Virus record (IMG/VR): IMGVR_UViG_3300043425_000318
Span: 1-58,621 of that record
Direction: 5' to 3' (one strand)
Length of the DNA: 58,621 nucleotides
DNA from: a virus
Below are positions 43,337-54,600 of the stretch, one piece after another. Below the pieces are notes generated by a model. The model made no database searches and had not been told where the DNA came from. It saw nothing but the letters and a program-made list of their open reading frames with translations. A program made the position numbers and the translations under genes. Every line of letters starts with the position of its first letter. The first letter of the stretch is position 1.

Positions 43337-45891
43337 TATCTATTGCTCTTTAGTTGGTCAATCTCAGACTTCAATTCTTTGATTGCCTCAATCAACAAAG
43401 GAATAATCTTTTCATATTGAACAGTGAGATAGTTCTCTCCAGACTTAGAGTATTCAACACCATGCTTGACATCGATATCAAATGGTGCCTGCTTGACAGC
43501 CATTGGAAGAACTTGTTCGATTTCCTGAGCAATAACACCAACCTGAGTTGACTTGTCTGTGTAACCATAAGACGCTGCAATGTCATTGCTGTTATAAGTC
43601 ACGCCGCTGATCATTGAAACCTTTTCAAGAGGATTATCTATTTTCTTGATATTTTCCTTGAGTCTCTTATCAGAATAGTAAGCGGTGATATTGTTTGTGG
43701 CACGAATTTCACCAGCAATCGCAGAAGCAGCAGTACCAACTCCGATTGAATTAAACTGAGAATTCTGGGTGGTGCTAGTAAACGTTGTAGCAGAACCAGC
43801 AGTAGTTGCTGATCCAGCAGTAGTAGCAGATGTAGCAGTAGAGGCAGTTGTGGCAGTAGCAGCATTACCGGAAATACTAATACCCCAAGTTCCAGAAGCA
43901 CCAGTTCCTGTTAATGAAGGAACACCGATTTCTGTTAGCGACCAAGAAACTGCTGCTGAACCGTCAACTGATTTGGCAGTACCACCAATTGTGATTGATC
44001 TTGCAGTTCCCCATGTAGCTGTTGTAATATTAGCGGAACCATTAAACGAAGTACCGTTAATATTTCTAGCAGTTTGTAGAGTTGTAGCAGTTCCAGCATT
44101 GCCTGATGCATTACCTGTAATGCTGATGCCCCAAGTTCCGGAAGCGCCAGTTCCTGTTAATGTTGGCGAATAAGAATTATAATTGCCCGAATTAAGATAA
44201 GTTACCCATGCGCCAAATGCGCCATTTTGAACGTTACGTGTTCTAAGGGTATTGGCATTATCTTCCCAACCCCATGCAACCTGGACGCCCCAAGTGCTTG
44301 AATTATTATTGTGCCTAAAGTTTTCTTGAAACCACCAAGAACCACCAGGACCACCAGTAGAAGTACCTGTAGAAGTGTCGCCTCTTAGGTTCATGCTTCC
44401 AGCTGGAGTATTTGCGAAATCTGTATTCCAATTTGAAGCGAATGATTGTGTTGTGTTTATAGAATATGTAGCAGTAGTTGCTGTTCCTGCGTTTCCAGTT
44501 ACGTTGATTCCCCAAGTACCAGAGGCATCGCCACCAGTTCTAGTAGGAACATTAAGCGAACCACGCATACCAGCAGCATCGTTCTTACGAACAAAATCAT
44601 CATAAGAACTATAAAATATAGTATCTCCGGTTCTTGATGAGGAAGCGTGAGACATGTTCAAATATTGACTGTATAGATAAACGCCAAATAAATGACCAGA
44701 ACCATCTCTTAGAGCAACAGTTGATCCAGTAGCTGTTGAAGCTACGCCATAACCAGCAACAGTTGCAGCATTACCAGTGATACTAATACCCCAAGTACCA
44801 GAAGCTCCAGTACCTGTTAACGAAGGAACACCGATTTCTGTTAGCGACCAAGCAACACCACCAGAACCATCAACCAGCTTACCTGTGTTTCCGATAGTTA
44901 AGGTTCTAGCAGTTCCCCAAGAAACAGTAGTAATATTAGCAGAACCATTAAACGAAGTTCCGTTAATTGTTCTAGCAGTAGTTAAAGTTGCAGCTGAACC
45001 TGAAATATTAATACCCCAAGTTCCTGATGCATTACCGCCTGTTAGAGTTGGTGCGTACGAGTTATAGTTTGATGAGTGAAGTAGTGCGGACTGCGAACCG
45101 CAACCAGTAATATCGAGTGTAACACCACGGAAACTTCCAGCACCTTCAAATATACGAATTGCATTTGAAGCATTATCAATGATGATATTGCCTGCTAGTG
45201 TTGAGTTAGTCGCTTTTTCAAATGTAATTTCTGCGCCTTCGTTAGCGTTATCTTGCTTACGAACTGTGAAACCAGCAGGAACACTAACTGCGCCTGTTGA
45301 AGTTAATCCAGCAAAAGTAGGAGAAGCAGTAGTTCTTACATCTTGATTTAGAGGGTACTGAGTAATATTAAGAGAATTGATACTCCAGTTACCAGAAGCA
45401 TTCGTTTGAACTGCAGAAGTAAGGTGAGAAATTGATGCTTTACGATAAAACCCGTCAGCAGCATTAGTAACAATTACTTGCGAAACTGCTGGATTTTCTC
45501 CACTAGCTGTATTACTGTTAATGTAATTGAAATAAGCATAATTACTAGCATCTCTAACAACTATAGTGTTCATAAAAGCAGAAGTAGAGGCGCTATAACC
45601 ATCAACAGTCTCAGCATTACCAGTAATGTTAATGCCCCAAGTACCAGAAGCTCCTGTTCCGGTTAGCGTTGGAGAATATGAATTATAATTACCAGCGTGA
45701 AGAACCTGATTACCGCCTTGAGTGATGGCGCCAGTAGCGTTCAGAGTTCCGGAAACAGCTAATTTTGAAGAAGGATTCGAATCTCCAATACCAACATTAC
45801 CGCCTAATAAAACGGTAACTGCTGTTCCTAATGTTGTGTTATTTGCTCCGGTAACTAAACCGTTTTTTACTCTGAAATCTAAAGTCGCCAT
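43336..45891 (-). CDS. Tail fibre with S74 intramolecular chaperone
   Basis: 851 residues. Repeats of SLTGTGASGTWGI and GNYNSYSPTLTGTG-type strings fill residues 70-700. The C-terminus, YYSDKRLKENIKKIDNPLEK, GVIAQEIEQVLP and a final coiled coil, is the endosialidase-type S74 chaperone that trims itself after trimer folding, usually before the SDKRLKE Ser. Likely the distal long fibre subunit bearing the Gly-rich adhesin encoded next. Confidence 0.9.
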   Translation of the reverse strand: MATLDFRVKNGLVTGANNTTLGTAVTVLLGGNVGIGDSNPSSKLAVSGTLNATGAITQGGNQVLHAGNYNSYSPTLTGTGASGTWGINITGNAETVDGYSASTSAFMNTIVVRDASNYAYFNYINSNTASGENPAVSQVIVTNAADGFYRKASISHLTSAVQTNASGNWSINSLNITQYPLNQDVRTTASPTFAGLTSTGAVSVPAGFTVRKQDNANEGAEITFEKATNSTLAGNIIIDNASNAIRIFEGAGSFRGVTLDITGCGSQSALLHSSNYNSYAPTLTGGNASGTWGINISGSAATLTTARTINGTSFNGSANITTVSWGTARTLTIGNTGKLVDGSGGVAWSLTEIGVPSLTGTGASGTWGISITGNAATVAGYGVASTATGSTVALRDGSGHLFGVYLYSQYLNMSHASSSRTGDTIFYSSYDDFVRKNDAAGMRGSLNVPTRTGGDASGTWGINVTGNAGTATTATYSINTTQSFASNWNTDFANTPAGSMNLRGDTSTGTSTGGPGGSWWFQENFRHNNNSSTWGVQVAWGWEDNANTLRTRNVQNGAFGAWVTYLNSGNYNSYSPTLTGTGASGTWGISITGNASGNAGTATTLQTARNINGTSFNGSANITTATWGTARSITIGGTAKSVDGSAAVSWSLTEIGVPSLTGTGASGTWGISISGNAATATTASTATSATTAGSATTAGSATTFTSTTQNSQFNSIGVGTAASAIAGEIRATNNITAYYSDKRLKENIKKIDNPLEKVSMISGVTYNSNDIAASYGYTDKSTQVGVIAQEIEQVLPMAVKQAPFDIDVKHGVEYSKSGENYLTVQYEKIIPLLIEAIKELKSEIDQLKSNR

Positions 45892-45918
45892 GGTTCCCTA
45901 TCCCCTATGGTATTTTTA

Positions 45919-46272
45919 TTATTTATTCTTTTTATTTCCCTTTGACCAAGGAAATGTATCTTCTACTACAATTAGTTTCTTTTCTTCTATTTGTTTGGCG
46001 ATAATGTTATTAACATGATCGTCTAAAGATTCAGAAACAAACATCTTTACCCATTTAATAACATCTGCTTCTTTTAACTTATTATAAGGCAGAAACTTAT
46101 AATTATCTGGGTATGTAACAGTTTTTGGATCTAACAAACCTTCGAAAGAGCCTTCATGGCCCTCTTCGTCGACGCCTCGTTTTCTCCATATAACTTCAGT
46201 AATTATATCTTCGTCTTTATCGTTTTTCTTGTATTTCAGAGAAACAATAGACCAGTCATATTTGATAGTCAT
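45919..46272 (-). CDS. Small tail-region protein, paralogue 3
   Basis: 117 residues: MTIKYDWSIVSLKYKKNDKD, EVIWRKRGVDEEGHEGSFEG, FLPYNKLKEADVIKWVKMFV. It shares the layout Y-x-W..V-x-W-x-x....F-x-P-Y/F-x-x-L-x-E-x-D-V-x-x-W with the genes at 46274 and 55938. All three end in P-W-x. Probably a beta-sandwich accessory protein tied to the fibres. Lys-rich tail. Confidence 0.65.
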   Translation of the reverse strand: MTIKYDWSIVSLKYKKNDKDEDIITEVIWRKRGVDEEGHEGSFEGLLDPKTVTYPDNYKFLPYNKLKEADVIKWVKMFVSESLDDHVNNIIAKQIEEKKLIVVEDTFPWSKGNKKNK

Positions 46273-46273
46273 T

Positions 46274-46669
46274 TTAAGTATTACTTGTTGATGTATTAGT
46301 TACAGGTGCTGTATTACTTACAGCAGTATTAGTAACAGGAGCCCATGGTAATGGTGGCTCAACGATTGGATTTTTCTTTTCGTTGATCTGTTTTAGAATT
46401 TGACCATTAACGTGATCTGCATAATTACCAACAACAACTGCTTGAATCCATGATAGAACATCTGCCTCTGTCAAATCTTCGAAAGGAATAAATGATGTCC
46501 CGGCAGGCATGTTATTGAGAGGAAATGGAGTGGCTCCACTAAAAGTTCCTTCATTACCATTTTCATCAGTACCAATTTTCTTCCAATAAGTCTGAACGAC
46601 TATATCAGGAGTATCGTTGAAAGTTGTGGTTTTCATACCAGTAACTTCCCAAGTGTATGTAATAGCCAT
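46274..46669 (-). CDS. Small tail-region protein, paralogue 2
   Basis: 131 residues: MAITYTWEVTGMKTTTFNDT, VQTYWKKIGTDENGNEGTFS, FIPFEDLTEADVLSWIQAVV, then PLPWAP and a Thr/Asn/Val/Ala repeat tail (VTNTAVSNTAPVTNTSTSNT). Paralogue of its downstream neighbour and of 55938. The tail repeat is a likely slippage-prone region. Function unknown. Confidence 0.65.
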   Translation of the reverse strand: MAITYTWEVTGMKTTTFNDTPDIVVQTYWKKIGTDENGNEGTFSGATPFPLNNMPAGTSFIPFEDLTEADVLSWIQAVVVGNYADHVNGQILKQINEKKNPIVEPPLPWAPVTNTAVSNTAPVTNTSTSNT

Positions 46670-46712
46670 AATTTCTATCTCCTTTAATGCGATATTTTAT
46701 ATTTAGGTTGAA

Positions 46713-47159
46713 TTATAACTTTGCTGCGTCAATGAAAAACTGATCAATCTGTTGAGTTGACCAACCTAAAGCGTTGCCAACAGCATTAGTGAATGGATGA
46801 TTTCTCTCAAATACTGTTGCTCCTGCTAACAACATTGTTGCTGCAAACTTTTCAGACGAATTTTGTATTCCATCAACAATACTTTGAAGAACTGTTGGAA
46901 TTGTGCCAGTCTGAACAGCGGCCAATGCTTCTGCTTGTGAAATAACACCAAGTATAGCTGCCTGTTGAAAAAACTGACGATCTGATATTGTCGAGGGAAC
47001 AGGAAGTAACTCTGATTCTGGTTCTTCTGGTGTATTACCTTCAGATAACCAAGTTTGATATTCTTCCCATTCTGTTTCGTTTTCAGGACCGATGATTGCT
47101 CCATCGGTTAGACGAACTACAGCTTCAGTATCGTTTCTAGATTTATAATTGAGTGTCAT
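46713..47159 (-). CDS. Fibre-associated small protein
   Basis: 148 residues from the ATG at 47159, which shares TAATG with the fibre stop; an upstream frame extension has no support. TLNYKSRNDTEAVVRLTDGA, EWEEYQTWLSEGNTPEEPES and a helical C-terminal half (QFFQQAAILGVISQAEALAA). The 'W-x-E-Y-x-x-W-L-x-E-G-N-x-P' string is frequent in proteins following phage fibre genes. Possible assembly factor. Confidence 0.6.
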   Translation of the reverse strand: MTLNYKSRNDTEAVVRLTDGAIIGPENETEWEEYQTWLSEGNTPEEPESELLPVPSTISDRQFFQQAAILGVISQAEALAAVQTGTIPTVLQSIVDGIQNSSEKFAATMLLAGATVFERNHPFTNAVGNALGWSTQQIDQFFIDAAKL

Positions 47160-50100
47160 TAGTTCCATCCCCAAATTTGAATAACGCCAGTTGAAATATT
47201 ACCAGATGACATATAGACCTGAAGACCTGTAATCGTTGTAGTAACATTCAAAGAACCTGTACCCCAACATCTACAATATCCTGCAGTGCTTGAATCTAAA
47301 CCTCCGGAATCGACTATGTATTGTTTGAAACCAGTTGCTTGGTTAGCGTTTGTCAATAAAACTGTACCCGTAAATCCATTACTTGCTGTATTAGAAACTC
47401 TGTTACCTGCTGAAAGATCAACATAAGTTGTGGACGCTCCTGCTGTTGAACCTCCTGTGTTGAACACAGCAAGATAGTTTAGATAATTTGCTGCTTGATA
47501 CGAACCATTACTATAAAACTGTAATCTTAGATTCGTTGATGTTGTTACAGGAACGATATTTGTGAAAATAATTTCATAATATCTATATCCGCTTAGTGCT
47601 GTTGTGGAAAGGGTTGCAGAATTTGATGCTGTAAGAGTTGCAATAAGAGTCTTACTGCCTGTTCCGACAACAGTTAGATTGTTTAGTCTTGTGGTGCTGT
47701 TAGGGTCTACATAATAGTTTGTATCATCAAGATCGTAATGTATATTAGAACGTGATTGGTTGGTCATATATGTAATAGAGTTTGGTAAATCGACATACCA
47801 ACGATATGAAGAAGCTGACCATCCACCAATACCAAACACTCCATCAGCACGAAGATGCATATGAGCACCATATGTGCCCTGACAGTGAAAAGAAATAGCA
47901 GCAAGATTTGAATCGCCAGTACCACCAGCGTTCATAATTTCTAAGCCAGTAACATTACCAGTAGTTGCAGAACCTGCGTATGGTCCAATTCTAAAATGCC
48001 CTGCTACTTGACTACCACCATTGGGGTTCAAATAATAATTTGTATCGTTGCTATCATAGAAGATAGGTGTTCTTATATTAGAATAATGCCATAGATAATC
48101 TGTCGTGATGTGTGCTAAATGTGTTAAGACAGTGCTTGTCTTATGATAGAACCTGAAATCACCACCCCAATCACTAAATGCCATAACATCAGCAATAGTT
48201 GTCGCAGGAAAAGCGCCAAATGTTGATGGATAACCACGGAATGTAATATCATGATATCCATCAGAATAACCAGCTCTTGCCCATAGACCACCGACATCTT
48301 GAAGAGACAATGAACTTAGTAGAGAAGTTCCATTGCCATTAACATAATATGCAGTATTATCCCTATCATAGTAAATAGGAGAATATGCAGCACCAACAGA
48401 AGAAAGAGTACCACCAAAAACAGCATCGTTGTTTGTGAGATTTATGGTGAGAGGCCATTGAGAATTAACTTGCGCCCAAGTTTCTGTATCAACGCCGCCT
48501 CTAAGAACGTATAACAAATTAGAATTACAATGAATCATTGCTGAATTATGATCTGTATCTCGTAAGAAAATTGTTGGCGATGTTCCTCTAAGAACAAAAT
48601 CATTACTAGTCCAACGACTAATAGTATCATCAGAATCGTAGAAGATTGGTGCTCTTGCAGAACCGCTTATTTGCGCAAATCCACCACCGCTTGCTATGTT
48701 GACTCTAGTATTACCTCTATCCCAAGCAATAATGCCTCCGCCAGAACCAGAATATAATCCCCAGAATGTAGAGTTATTGAATAGATAAGCAGAGTTTTGA
48801 CCAGTGAAATTAGCAATTAACTGACCTTCTGTAGCTGTTGCTGCTGTTGCAAAACTATTAAGCGAAGTGGATCCTAGATTGGCTATTTGACTATTAACAA
48901 TAGTCAACAAACCAGCACCAGAAAGGGTTAGGGCGAGCGTAGTTCCGCCATACCATTTGAACTGCGCTCCAGTATTAATTACAGAATTCCATAAAGTGTT
49001 ATTCTCAATACCAATAGCATAATCAGCAGCAGAAGCGGCAAGAGATGGATATAATACTAACTTGGTTCCAGCAGAACGAGTAGTAAAAGTTGGAGCAGCA
49101 ACGCCAGCAGTATTCCAAGTGATATAGTTGCTTGTAGCATTATTAAATTGAATGGCGTCAACACCACCAGATATGATAAGATCAGTGGGAATACCTACAT
49201 ACGAACCTGCAACAGTTGTTATCTGCGAAGTAGAACCAAGAACAAATGGTCCTCCATCGTTTCTTATAACAACAGCATTATTACCACCATCAGTATTTCT
49301 TGTAGAACCGTTAACGAATGCAACAAGTTTAGTGCCACCATCGTTTGCTGCTGACATGATATTGTTGTAGGATGCTGCTCCTGCAACGTCGTTGATATGT
49401 AATGCAGAAGTTGTTCCGGACCATAGCGATACTCTAGTTAATACTGATGTACCATTAGGATCAGAATAATAAGCAGTATTATTACTATCATAAAAGATAG
49501 GCGCTCTGAAATCGTTACTTGTTCCAAAGGTACCATATCGATCTAGATATGCTGTTCCGGTATACGAAACGTTTGCTCCAGCAACACCAATCGGTGCAGT
49601 GAGAAAACTAATGTATCCATCGGAGCTATCTACAGAGAATGAGATAGTAGCAGCACCACTATTTGCACTGTTGTTGATATACTTTAGCGAACCATCCATG
49701 TAGTTACCTGCACGGAAGTTCCAGTTACCACCACCATCGTTTGATGTGATACGCTTGTGCTTGGTGGACTGGAAAGTTATGACGCCCCAATCAACGTAGA
49801 GACCACCAAAATTCGACCAATCGTTAGGATTCATATAGTAAGCAGTATTGTCACTGTCATAGAAAATAGGCGCTCTGAAATCGCCAGTAGCGTTTCCTGT
49901 ACCACTAACTGTCAATTTTTGAGTCGGGCTTTGAGTTCCTATTCCAACGTTACCACCAAAAGCAGAAATACCTATATCACGTTTTGTGGCAGAATTTGTT
50001 GGATCAAACGCTTCTATACTAGCAGAAGTTGCGTTTTGACTATAAATTGCAATCGTAGATTGGGTATTTGTTGAACCACCAAGCCAACTAGTACCAACAA

Positions 50101-51607
50101 CTTGAAAATTTGTCGAGGGTGAAATTGTTCCTACACCAACGTTGCCGCCGCTAAGAAGGGTGATTCTATTAGACGCATTTGACCTAATATAAAAAGGAAC
50201 AGCGGTATCTGTACCTACGCTGCCAGCGGTACCATCAAAGTTGAGTGTTCCCCATTGTACATTTTGTGCAGCATTTGTGAATTGTAGAACGGCATTGACA
50301 GCCGATGTTCCACCGCCGGGATAAATTCGAACACCATAGTTACCACCACCGGTTCTAGCAATAATACCAAGACTATCAATTGTATGTAAACCTGCAAAAG
50401 TAGCAGCATTCAAAACGGACGTTCCTGCGCCGTCAATATAGTAACCAGTATTGTCGCTATCGTAGAAGAGTGGTGATCTTACAGAACCTGCCGCTGCCGT
50501 ATAAGTTCCGCCAAGTGATATGACTTGAGGAGAATTACCAGTGCGTGTTACAGTTAACCAATTTACCGCCGCTGTATATGTATCATTGACTGTTCTAAAG
50601 TTTAATGTACCATCGCTTCCTGAGTATGTATCCCAAAACTTATTATTAGCTGCTGCGCTATCATGCTGCCAAATGAAAACGCCGCTGTTCAATATTCTAT
50701 ATTGATCTGAATATATTGAACTAAATCTAGAAGCGGATGCAGCATCAACATAAAAACTTGTATTATTACTGTCATAAAAGATAGGAGAACGAATATCGAC
50801 ATATCCAGTAATACTACCACTTGAAGCGATTCTCATTGCTTCAGTGTAAGCCGCACCAGCAACAGTAAATGACATTGCTGAATCTGAGTGTAAACCTAAA
50901 CCAATATTTGCTTTATGGAATAAAGTAGGTTTACCTGTTACTGAAGGAGTTGTTCCTGCACCATTTAGAACAATCTGCGCTGTTCCTGGACCTGATTGAT
51001 TATCCCCGCCATCTCCAACAGTAAACCTTACTGATGCTGTAGCGGAACCTATACGCACATTACCATTAGAAGACAAACGCATTTTTTCGGTACCATCAGT
51101 ATACCAAACTTGAGCTCCGCCTGCTTGCGTAGTAAATTCCATCTGATTAGTAGAAACACCAATACCATAATGACTAGAGCCGTCAGTCCACACACGAAGT
51201 TTTGGTGCGCTGCCAGCACTGCTGTTGTATGTGCCTCCTATATCAATTACATCTGGAGTTGCTGTTGATGTTGAAGTAATAGTTCCTATTGATAGTTTGT
51301 TACGAGGTGAGGTAGTTGCAATACCAATATTACCATTAGAAGGTATTACTAAGAAACTTGAACCAAGAGTAATTGTACCCGCATTACCTGCAGTATCTAT
51401 TAAAAGATTACCGCTTTCTGTTCCCAGTTGCGAAGCAGATACTTTGCCGTTTACATTTAATCTAGCCGAACCAGTAGAAGACGTTCCGACTCCGACAGTT
51501 CCATTAGCGGCAACAAATAAAGCAGTCGCAGTACTATTAGCAAAAATACTAGCAGTATTTGCATTTATAGAAGTGTTTACTGTGGAATTACCAACAAATA
51601 AGGTCAT
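47159..51607 (-). CDS. Large repetitive tail fibre protein
   Basis: 1482 residues. More than ten copies of a string like SPIFYDSNNTAYYVDPNGTS recur about every 60-120 residues, a repeat common in phage fibres that marks short beta-helical or triple-helix segments. N-terminal LFVGNSTVNTSINANTAS lacks the attachment motif seen in the upstream fibre. C-terminal 130 residues (IATLTASNSATLSTTALSGY) look like a distinct jelly-roll-type head. The start overlaps the upstream fibre's stop, so the pair may form one filament. Confidence 0.85.
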   Translation of the reverse strand: MTLFVGNSTVNTSINANTASIFANSTATALFVAANGTVGVGTSSTGSARLNVNGKVSASQLGTESGNLLIDTAGNAGTITLGSSFLVIPSNGNIGIATTSPRNKLSIGTITSTSTATPDVIDIGGTYNSSAGSAPKLRVWTDGSSHYGIGVSTNQMEFTTQAGGAQVWYTDGTEKMRLSSNGNVRIGSATASVRFTVGDGGDNQSGPGTAQIVLNGAGTTPSVTGKPTLFHKANIGLGLHSDSAMSFTVAGAAYTEAMRIASSGSITGYVDIRSPIFYDSNNTSFYVDAASASRFSSIYSDQYRILNSGVFIWQHDSAAANNKFWDTYSGSDGTLNFRTVNDTYTAAVNWLTVTRTGNSPQVISLGGTYTAAAGSVRSPLFYDSDNTGYYIDGAGTSVLNAATFAGLHTIDSLGIIARTGGGNYGVRIYPGGGTSAVNAVLQFTNAAQNVQWGTLNFDGTAGSVGTDTAVPFYIRSNASNRITLLSGGNVGVGTISPSTNFQVVGTSWLGGSTNTQSTIAIYSQNATSASIEAFDPTNSATKRDIGISAFGGNVGIGTQSPTQKLTVSGTGNATGDFRAPIFYDSDNTAYYMNPNDWSNFGGLYVDWGVITFQSTKHKRITSNDGGGNWNFRAGNYMDGSLKYINNSANSGAATISFSVDSSDGYISFLTAPIGVAGANVSYTGTAYLDRYGTFGTSNDFRAPIFYDSNNTAYYSDPNGTSVLTRVSLWSGTTSALHINDVAGAASYNNIMSAANDGGTKLVAFVNGSTRNTDGGNNAVVIRNDGGPFVLGSTSQITTVAGSYVGIPTDLIISGGVDAIQFNNATSNYITWNTAGVAAPTFTTRSAGTKLVLYPSLAASAADYAIGIENNTLWNSVINTGAQFKWYGGTTLALTLSGAGLLTIVNSQIANLGSTSLNSFATAATATEGQLIANFTGQNSAYLFNNSTFWGLYSGSGGGIIAWDRGNTRVNIASGGGFAQISGSARAPIFYDSDDTISRWTSNDFVLRGTSPTIFLRDTDHNSAMIHCNSNLLYVLRGGVDTETWAQVNSQWPLTINLTNNDAVFGGTLSSVGAAYSPIYYDRDNTAYYVNGNGTSLLSSLSLQDVGGLWARAGYSDGYHDITFRGYPSTFGAFPATTIADVMAFSDWGGDFRFYHKTSTVLTHLAHITTDYLWHYSNIRTPIFYDSNDTNYYLNPNGGSQVAGHFRIGPYAGSATTGNVTGLEIMNAGGTGDSNLAAISFHCQGTYGAHMHLRADGVFGIGGWSASSYRWYVDLPNSITYMTNQSRSNIHYDLDDTNYYVDPNSTTRLNNLTVVGTGSKTLIATLTASNSATLSTTALSGYRYYEIIFTNIVPVTTSTNLRLQFYSNGSYQAANYLNYLAVFNTGGSTAGASTTYVDLSAGNRVSNTASNGFTGTVLLTNANQATGFKQYIVDSGGLDSSTAGYCRCWGTGSLNVTTTITGLQVYMSSGNISTGVIQIWGWN

Positions 51608-54600
51608 TGAATCTCTTCCAGTTTAAATTTGAATCTTTTTCCGTTTTTGTTATTTATAATGTAGAGATCGTTTTCGCCTTCTTGGATTGTCCAGTTACCA
51701 GTAGTCTTATCAACGTCATTACCTTTTGAGTTTTCGTTAGAAAGATGTAAGTCGCCTGTATAGATGTTTGCCCATCTCATAGTAAGCGAACCTAAATTAT
51801 AGGTATTGTCTGCTCCTGGAAGAACGTTACCAGAAGCATCGATTGATAATCTTCCAGTTCCTCCAGTATGGAAAGTTAAAGTGGAACCACCAACTGTTAA
51901 AGGTTGATAAGAAGCGTAGCCTGTATTATCTACTCCTTCAACAGAACAACCTCCTGTACCTGTTACAATTCTTACAGCCTTCGTAGCTCCTGCAAAATAA
52001 GCAGGAACGCCATCAGCTGCTGAAACTACTAGTCTAGAATTTGTTGTTGTAGTACCGATAGCGACGTTACCGCCAGTATCGATTCGCATTTTTTCAGTAC
52101 CGCCTGAAGCAGTAACAAAAATAAGAGGATAATTACTAATTGTTCCCAGATAACCAGCAGTAGCAGTGGGATTTAATTGAATAGAAGAAACAGAACTACC
52201 AGTTCCATCTATTCTAAGAGTAGCGTCTGTTCCAGAAAGATGAAGTTTTGTTGATGGAGAGGCAGTTCCACATCCAACATTACCGTTAGCAGCAACATAT
52301 AATGAATTAGTCGGAGCTCCTGTACCAACAAAAAACGGAGCAGTCCAAGTAGAAGAATTTGCAACATCTGGAACTGATCTGATTGTAAAATTATTAGAAA
52401 GAGCGCTCAGAGCCCAATCGTCGCCATCAGTTTCTCTTAGATATAAAACTGGTCCTGTTCCTGACACTACTAACTTAGTATTATATGCTAAATCTGTAGT
52501 AAAGTCTGTGGTTCCTACGCTAAAAGAACCTGCAGTTGAAACTGTGTCAGCAAAATAACCAGTACCGCTAACTGATAATTTATGCGAAGGAATTCCATTA
52601 GCAACACCAACGTTACCATTGGAGCTTAACAACATAACTGTAGTGCTATTAGCGCCTAAAGATAAATTTTTCCCATCTCTGGCCCAAGCCAGCATGGTAG
52701 TACTGTCGCCATATCCAACAAATCCAACGCTTTGTGAATTTGCATACATATAATCAGTAAAACCAGTTCTAGTATCTCCTTGGGATATATTAACCCAACC
52801 AACAGAAGCAGCGCCACGATTGGTAATTATTCCAGCTACATCAAGTTTTTGAGATGGAGAGCTAACGCCAATACCAACATTACCACCATTAATGTAATTT
52901 ATTCCTGAAGCTCTTAGTATAACATTTGGTGTTCCCGCTAAGTTTAAAGATAAAACACCATTGTCGTTTGTAGCAGACTGACCATAGAGTTTAGCAAACT
53001 CATAAGTACCATTCTGCATCGTAAGACCGTTAAATTGTGTGGCCGAATTCATACGAATCATACCGGCAACATCTAATAAATTGCTTGGTGAATTAGTTCC
53101 TATACCAACATTACCTGCAAAAAAGTTATCAGCAGTGCCGCCAGAGTAAACATTCCAACGACCAGTTCCACTAGGAATATCACTACGAAATCCGTAGTTA
53201 TTAGTTGCTCCAGTAAGAGATGATGCAACATAAAACCCAGACTGACTTGTTATAGTTGCAGACGCACCGTATGTTGCTTGTCCTGCAAGAAAATGATACA
53301 AATTAGGTAGAGTAAATACTGCGTTTGCAACAGAAGGATAAGAAGCAATATTAATAAAATTTGTCGTCGTTGATGACGAAATTAATTGCGCCGCTTGTAA
53401 AGTTCTAGCCGCAGCGACAGCAGGAGCATTACCGCCAAACAACATAGAAACTGAACCTGTTGTTGTAGTTCCAACAGATATAGTTCCATCAGATGCGATT
53501 CGCATACGTTCGGCGTTATTTGTATAAAATGTTATGGGAGCAGCTTCTATTGTCTTTAATCCTAACTGCCCTGTACCACGATGGCTAATTTCAGAACCGC
53601 TATTTGCTCCAACATTGTCTCTAATGATTCTTAAACCATAATCGGTGTAAGTATCGTCACCTATAAAATCAATAAGAGCGTAACGATTTCCGGTCCCTAA
53701 TCCATTGACCTCAATTGAACCGCTTGCGAAACGATTGTTCAATATTCTTGTTTCGCCGTTTACCTCTAACTTATACCCTGGTGTTGAAGTTCCAATACCA
53801 ACATTACCATTGGCAACAAAATATGTTCCAGTTCCGATAGTAGCTGTATTAGTAGAAACTACCAAAGAAACAGTATTAGTCATAGTGGAATTAGCAGTAA
53901 ATGAAGTTCCTACTGTATGACTAGCAGCGTTAACTGTTCCTGTATGATACGCTCCTGAACCATTAGCAACAAACCAGTTAGTGCTTGTATTACCAGCAAA
54001 GTATGTATTTGCCTGGAAATTTGCTACCTTAAAACTTGTATTTGTAGTATCGATGAATACGCTTTGATCTGGTTCTGGTAAATACCCATCAAAAACTTTC
54101 CAGATACCATCAGATGCATCTCTAAAGAATCCGGCGTGCTGATATGTTCCATCATTATAACCAGCAGCAAAACCTAAATCTGGATTCGAATCTGTTTTGC
54201 CTCTAGCAACACCGCCAGAAACATAAGAAGCAGTATTAGTGTTAGCTACTACGAAATGTGTTGCATTAGCCAAAAAAATGTTATTATAATTACCATTATA
54301 CGAAGAAGGGTTAACCCCAGTTATTGTTACGTCCCAACCAGTAGAATAATTATTGTTAGCAGTAAATGTTACATAAGTTCCATTACCGGAGATATTAGTG
54401 ATATTCGCTGATATTCCTTGATTCAAATATAACATATTATCAGTAAAGCTAACAGTATTACCTTGTAAGGTAATAGTAGTGCCATTAACTGTTAGATTAC
54501 CAGAAACTGTAATATTACCGAACGTAACTGTATCGTTAGTACGAACGTTTTGATCCATACGATATGGAAGTCTGGCTTCTGCTAAAGTTCCTGTATTAAT

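Noticed and set aside
43769-51626. Long plus-strand ORFs opposite the fibre genes
   Set aside because: They are antisense shadows of low-complexity Thr/Ser/Gly/Asn repeats and are rich in Val/Pro/Ala for that reason.
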